DNA from: Saturnia japonica
Lineage: Eukaryota; Arthropoda; Insecta; Lepidoptera; Saturniidae
Direction: 5' to 3'
DNA length: 64,000 nucleotides
Assembly (NCBI GenBank): GCA_033032175.1
Contig: CM065310.1
Coordinates: 3,658,001-3,722,000, forward strand
Part shown: positions 58,800-64,000 of the stretch, one piece after another
Layout of the letters: every line of letters begins with the position of its first letter
Position numbering within the stretch: the first letter of the stretch is position 1
Translations under genes and position numbers: made by a program
Notes under the pieces: generated by a model
Seen by the model: only the letters and a program-made list of their open reading frames with translations
What the model was told of the DNA's origin: nothing
Databases searched by the model: none

Positions 58800-59892
58800 C
58801 TGCAACAAATACGATACATTGTATTCCAACCGTCACATAAACAGACACATATTATATTACGTTGTCAACGTACTCAGATAAGATCAAAGCTTCAACAATC
58901 ACAGTCTCGCGATTCGAATCTCGATCGGATCGGGGTTAAGGGAATCAACGACTCAACCGTGACCCGATCCGAGAAACTACAAGATTCGCATTAGGACTCA
59001 AATCTCGGATTTTCATCATAGATAACCGAATACTAAACTAGTGAAGACAAAATCGTAATAAATCATCCGGTTTCCAATTGTCTAGTATTCGTACACTGTA
59101 TTAGTTACGTCAAAGCAGAAGTTTGACTAAGTTTATTGAGTTTAAAATTAATTTCGCTCATTTGCAATGACTGAAAGCAGACTTTTATTTTTTACTATGT
59201 ATTTAAAGTTCTATTAAATATAAAAACATTCGAGAATCCTGAAATTTTTTGATTGTAATACTTTATTAAAATATTTTAAATGTTATTATTTATAATTCGA
59301 TTAAAATATAGACGTTTGCTTAAAATTAATAATCAACTAAAGTAGGATAGAAAATCATCTCTGTCAAGTACGTATCTGAAAATCAAATAATATTCACCAA
59401 TTCACCATATATAACCAATTTCACGTACACTTTTGTTATCTAAAAAAGGGTATATATTATACATACACGATATAGGTATGTAAGTATTAAAAAAAAATTC
59501 CTCACCTTCTTATGCCATAATTAAACCATTTAAACTTAATATTATTGAGTGAGCAATTCTTGTATAACAATACATTATGTAATTGGTTCCTCGGAAACGG
59601 ATTTAACAATTTGGATAAAATTTTGTATTAGGGTAATGTTTTTACCTTCCAAGTTTTCAAGAAAGGTGTTTTTTTTTTTTTCAAGAACTGAGTAAAGCTT
59701 GTAAACTAAAACTTGTTACAAATTCTGAGTAATGAGAGTGAGTGAGAATAATACTAAAAAAGCATCTTTAAGTTCATATAAGTTAAGTTATAGAATATTA
59801 TTATTTTATTGCATAATAAATCAAATAATTAATAGTACTATTTGACATAAGTTCAAGCTATAAGTAATAAATATTATAACATGTCACAAATA
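58800..59892. other. 5' side of exon 1: intron or flank, nothing recognised
   Basis: AT-rich. An imperfect inverted pattern GATTCGAATCTCGATCGGAT / ACCCGATCCGAGAAAC lies near 58912-58976. No upstream mask exon found. Confidence 0.4.
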
Positions 59893-61075
59893 TTAGGTCC
59901 TTACATATGAAATTGGCGTTTTGTTGAACTGGCTACTTTAATCTAAAATATCTGGAGTTTGGTTAGGAATTCTAAATTCAAATTTATTTCAAATTTAGGC
60001 TTGTGTATTTGTGTTTCGAATTTAGTGATTCATTTGTTTTTTCTTTGACATCGTTCTTTTCACAAAATGGAAAACTTAAAATATTGCGTTATTTGCGAAT
60101 ATGAGTGCCACCGTAGCATCAGCGCTGCAGAAACATCTTGAAGGATTAATGATGTGTATGGGGAAGCTACTGTAAAAGAAAGCACGGTACGCTTTTGGTT
60201 CCAACGTTTTCGTTCTAGAAATTTTGACCTACGAAACAAACCCCGTGGACGGCCGGAGACACTAGTTGATAATGAAGAATCAAAGTGATCATGGAAGCGA
60301 TCTATAGCAAGCCACGTCAGAGTTAGCGGCAGGCTTCGGTGTGAGTGATAAAACAATTTTAATTCACTTGAAACGAATTAGAAAAGTGAAAAAGCTCGAG
60401 AAATGGGTACCGCATAAATTGACTGAAGCACACCAAAAGACATGCATTAAGTGCTGCGTTATATTATTCAACCGTCACAATAACGAGAGGGATTTTGAAT
60501 CGTATTGTTACTTATGACGAAAAATGGGTCCTTTAAGACAATTGGAAACTCTCACCACAGTGGTTGAGCCCGGGAGAACCGGCCAAATCCTGTCCCAAGC
60601 GAAAGTTGACTCAGAAAAAAGTACTAGTGAATGTTTGGTGGACCAATGCTAGTGTCATACACTACAGCTTCCCAAGATCTGTTTAGACGATAGTGGCAGG
60701 TCTGTATTGTCAACATTGCAAACCATGATGGAAAAGCTATCCGTTATAAAACAAAGACAGGTAATCTCTCTAGCCCACTGTTGCTTCAGGACAACGCTGA
60801 ACCTCATACTTCACGACAGACGTTTTCTAAATTAGAGGAACTGCGATAGGAATGTCTCTGACACCCACCGTACTCCCCGGTCTTGCTCCAACAGATAACC
60901 AATTTTTTTTTGGAATGTGGACAATTTCTTGCCAGGAAAAAAATTCAATTGTGATGAGGCTGTCCAAACCGCCTTCAAAGATTTTATTGATTTTCGCTCC
61001 AACATTTTTTTCAGAAATGGAATCAATGAACTACCTATAAAATGGTGAAAGTGCATAGATAATAATGGTACGAAC
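59893..61075 (+). mobile_element. mariner subfamily B, copy 5, heavily decayed
   Basis: Left end TTAGGTCCTTACATATGAAA; the right end is lost. Fragments: YECHRSISAAETS, FWFQRFRSRNFDL, KWVPHKLTEAHQ, PPYSP at about 60863, then NGINELPIKW before a stop. Many stops and shifts; the second-Asp motif reads QDNAEPHTS. Confidence 0.82.
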
Positions 61076-61689
61076 CAATCCAAAACAATAACAATTAATA
61101 ATATAACTTCATAAAAGTAAATCGAATATATTATAGGGAATATGGGGCAAAAGTTTAAAATACGGAAACTGGGACGGCACGTACGAGCGTGTCCAGACAA
61201 AACAAAAACGTCATACGAACAGTCAGACAGCACGTTTACAATACACTGACGTAGATGGTAATGAGATTGCAAGATAATAATGATAAATAAATAGAAATGC
61301 GTGTCACCCTCGGATGGGACGTTATCATAATTCTGAGAAACTCTATACCTATAGAAACGGGTCCTTGGGGGTCCAACAACTAATTCTAACACTTTTGTAG
61401 GCTCTAAGGAGGTACTTATGAACGTCAAAACACTACTAACGTTAAGGATGTTACCAGTAATCGAGAAGAGCCGGCAAGATACTTAATAGAGATTATCAAA
61501 TATTGACTACAGTCAATCAATACAGTTTTAAAGTTACTGTACTTTTTATGGATGTACGTACGTACAGAGAGGTAGTTACTTCTAGACATTACTATCAACT
61601 CATAGTAGGTTGACCATGATGTACCAGTTGGGTGTACAAAAACAAGCGCAAAACATTAAAGTAAAAGCGTAAAAATAAATATTAACAAT

Positions 61690-62135
61690 ATTACATGGTA
61701 GCCGTGTGCCCGCGGCCGCACGCGGTTTTTACTACGCAGGAGTTATTTAAATCCCGTAATTTTATTTTTACTCATATTATTGACAAGTCATATAATCTAT
61801 CAATATAGAAATGACATTATATAATTCTAGTGGAACTTTTTTTACTATTACTAAATTATTATGGACAATTGTTATCGCCCATCAGTCATGGAATGGCATA
61901 TACTTCCCGTGTAAAAAAAATTCATCAAAATCGGTTAAGAATTAACAATTTTGGAAATTCGTTTTTTACGTTTTGTAAAAGTAATATTGAAAAATTCTCA
62001 TATCTTATCAATTTACCAATGACATAAGCATCCCGTGTACAAAATTTCATAAGAATCGATCAAGCCGTTTTTGACTTAAATCTGGACAAACAAACAGACA
62101 GACAAACAGGCAAAAAAAATTTTATGTGACATTCG
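61690..62135 (+). repeat. Helitron-like repeat
   Basis: GTAGCCGTGTGCCCGCGGCC GCACGCGG, later TTTACTCATATTATTGACAA, TTCATAAGAATCGATCAAGC CG and ACAAACAAACAGACAGACAA. Fuller copy of the repeat at 10668-10885. Confidence 0.55.
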
Positions 62136-62379
62136 TGATCTGTATCGTTCATATAGTATGCCTATCGGGAAATTTTGGATTAACTTCCTAATTTAGCTAA
62201 TGGAAGTGTCTGAAACCAAACAAAAACAATAATATCATAGACTGATTATAACAAAATGTAATAGAACCTACAATTATTGTTAAATATTTGTGGGTGTGAA
62301 TATTGAACTCTTACTAATGACTGTTCGAACTGGTGACTTTACTATAGACAAGCACTATTGCTGGGTAGGATAGCAACAG

Positions 62380-62665
62380 GTGTGCTTTGAGACCGCGCGC
62401 ATTATGTAAGCAGACGCAGACAAACGACAGGCTTGTCCAAGTTCGGTGAACCTATAAAAGCCATCAGCGGCTCTGTTTTGAATAGGGCCCCTAAGGCTAA
62501 AAGTAATCATTCAGAAAAAAAAAATTACGGGCTTGAAAGGCCGCGCGGCTGAGTGCCTTCAGCGGTCGCCCCCAAGACCGGTGAAGCTGAAAAGCCGTCT
62601 GAAAGTTCAGAGCCCTTGAGGCTAACAGTATAGTAAGATCGAAAAAAAAGGTAGAAGGGACAGTC
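62380..62665. repeat. unclassified dispersed repeat
   Basis: Two related subunits: GTTCGGTGAACCTATAAAAG CCATCAGCGG with AGGGCCCCTAAGGC, and ACCGGTGAAGCTGAAAAGCC GTCTGAAAG with AGAGCCCTTGAGGC. A similar string (CCCGGTGAAACTGTAAAAGT C) lies at about 45475-45495. Confidence 0.5.
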
Positions 62666-63114
62666 TCGTCAGAGCTATCTGGCCATTCACATTTATGTAG
62701 CTTAGTCTGTGATTTGTGACCAGGATAGTGTTCTTCCAACATTTTATTATATTAGCACTACTGGAATTAAGTTCTTATGAAGAGTGTTAGAACCTGTTGA
62801 AGATTCGACCGCGAAAGCTTCACCACCACAACTACATAAAAATACTGTCGCAAGGCAGCCGTACTCGCGCAGCTGTGTTCTGGTCCTAAAGACGCAGGTA
62901 CCAACACGCACTGCAGTGTTTATGAAATACCGATTATCATCAGTTAAGCTATCAGGTTTGTAATATTTTAAAAGGAAAATACACAGTTTCAATGAATCCT
63001 AAGAGATCGCGAAAATTAGTTTTTTTTTTCGTCTCGGCCTAGATGTTAACCATTGATTTTCACTGGGGGGACGCGGGCGGTATTTTAACTTTTTTGAGCA
63101 TTTATTTGCCCGAA

Positions 63115-63260
63115 AACTTTGCTGTGGTTCTGACAATTAAACCGAAGTACAGAAGCAAACTCGATATTGCTAGTGATCTACGTCGTGCGCTTTCTTTGAT
63201 TAACACAGAATTAGAAATCTTGTTCTTGGTCTTGTTGAGGGCGAATGTAGGTATGTACTT
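63115..63260 (+). mobile_element. hAT transposase C-terminal fragment
   Basis: In the frame opening at 63043, residues 33-63 read KPKYRSKLDIASDLRRALSL INTELEIL. This matches the KYR.RL...DLR.ALS.I.P.. end of hAT/ZBED5-type transposases. Upstream codons are unrelated or decayed; no full domain or inverted repeats seen. Confidence 0.65.
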
Positions 63261-63299
63261 TCATTTTAGGCAACCCCCTTGAGCCATGATAAAATATCT

Positions 63300-64000
63300 T
63301 TGGAAACTCCTGTGTTATTAAGAAACAAACGATAATAAATCAATAGTTTTTTAAAACAAAAGAATCAATATTACGGGATTTTCAAGCAATCGATGACGCG
63401 TACAAGTCAGTCTTCGGCCGTAGCATTATAGCACCTTTTATCACTTTCCTCTTAATATTGATTAAGCGATTCATTTTGAGGTTGATTTTAAATAGCTATG
63501 GGCTGCAGTGAACAGCCAATAAAAGATGGAAAGCATGTTTCTTTGCTTCTTCAGAACAGAAAAATCACATAACACGGAAAAACGTAACGTATAAACAGTA
63601 ATGAATCATTGAACACTACACAATGAAACATGAAGTTACTATTTTGTATAAATCCTTAATGAAAACAAAGTCTGGAAACGCTTCTTAGAAATGTTATCAT
63701 TATTTGTTATCAATTTAATAAATGTAAGCAAATATCTATGGGCATAATCATTACATAAGTATTATTAAGCAGCTGAGAATTAGACATATTATTATTTATT
63801 TTTAGTTGATCCTAAATACTTAATTTATGTTTAATTTTTAACGATCCAATAAAAAAAAAGACTAATTTAATAATATTTCATAGTAATTAATTAAGGTAGC
63901 CCCTCCAACGGTCCGTGATATTGCGAACAGACGCGGACCAGTCCGCACCGACGCGACACAACATGGTAATAGTGTCGTCTGTGGAAGCGCAGACAAGTCC
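63300..64000. other. unannotated right edge
   Basis: AT-rich to about 63890; then a GC-rich stretch (CCAACGGTCCGTGATATTGC, GACGCGGACCAGTCCGCACC) runs to the edge. It may be the end of a further element or an exon, but I cannot tell. Confidence 0.3.

Noticed and set aside
58143..58164. tRNA-like B box suggesting a tRNA gene
   Set aside because: No complete cloverleaf; the same unit with a long tail recurs at 11470-11720, so it is a SINE.
60832..61428. 198-codon minus-strand frame
   Set aside because: Antisense of a decayed mariner B copy plus AT-rich flank; no recognised domain.
62747..62992. 81-codon minus-strand frame considered as an upstream mask exon
   Set aside because: Sequence unlike the Mask N-terminal region and no donor giving the required phase.
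1..64000. CRISPR arrays, prokaryotic defence or operon-like systems
   Set aside because: No regular spacer-repeat array, no Shine-Dalgarno-led gene clusters; intron-exon structure and repeats are those of an insect genome.

Overview
The window is a stretch of insect, almost certainly lepidopteran (moth or butterfly), nuclear DNA. Unique DNA is AT-rich and carries small GC-rich exons. The repeats are the usual lepidopteran mix: several mariner subfamilies, Helitron-like elements ending in CTAG, a tRNA-derived SINE, and non-LTR retrotransposon fragments. There is no operon, CRISPR array, rRNA or genuine tRNA gene.

One host gene spans nearly the whole window on the minus strand: the orthologue of Drosophila mask and vertebrate ANKHD1/ANKRD17 (multiple ankyrin repeats, single KH domain). 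I read 33 coding exons, from 58799 (most 5' exon seen) down to 648. Every neighbouring pair is joined by GT-AG sites with compatible phases, giving about 6.3 kb of coding sequence (about 2,100 residues). Both ends are missing: exon 1 here begins inside a codon, and exon 33 ends at a splice donor without a stop. In protein order the exons encode 15 ankyrin repeats (58.8-42.3 kb); a long low-complexity linker with an Ala/Pro/His-rich part, a 102-residue Gln-rich exon, an acidic stretch and a run of 11 His (40.0-24.5 kb); 10 more ankyrin repeats (23.9-14.7 kb); a basic coiled-coil region (13.1-9.6 kb); a KH RNA-binding domain (7.8-6.2 kb); and a Ser/Thr/Ala/Pro-rich tail (5.4-0.6 kb). The 15 + 10 ankyrin layout equals that of human ANKHD1.

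The introns are full of mobile DNA. There are three mariner-type subfamilies: A at 13.2, 26.2, 32.9 and 55.7 kb; B at 15.9, 20.0, 51.4, 55.5 and 59.9 kb; C at 50.4 kb. A Tc1/mariner-superfamily element at 43.1-45.0 kb has an unusual D-to-E spacing of about 83 residues, and two short deletion derivatives of it lie at 22.8 and 38.9 kb. A 5'-truncated non-LTR retrotransposon with a 452-codon reverse transcriptase frame lies at 40.3-41.9 kb. Smaller items are a pogo-like MITE (34.6 kb), two other MITE families, hAT, RTE-like and Ty3/gypsy gag remnants, SINEs and Helitron-like pieces. All lie outside the exons I could define. The 5.2 kb to the right of exon 1 (58.8-64 kb) holds only repeats that I can recognise and is probably another intron or 5' flank of the same gene.
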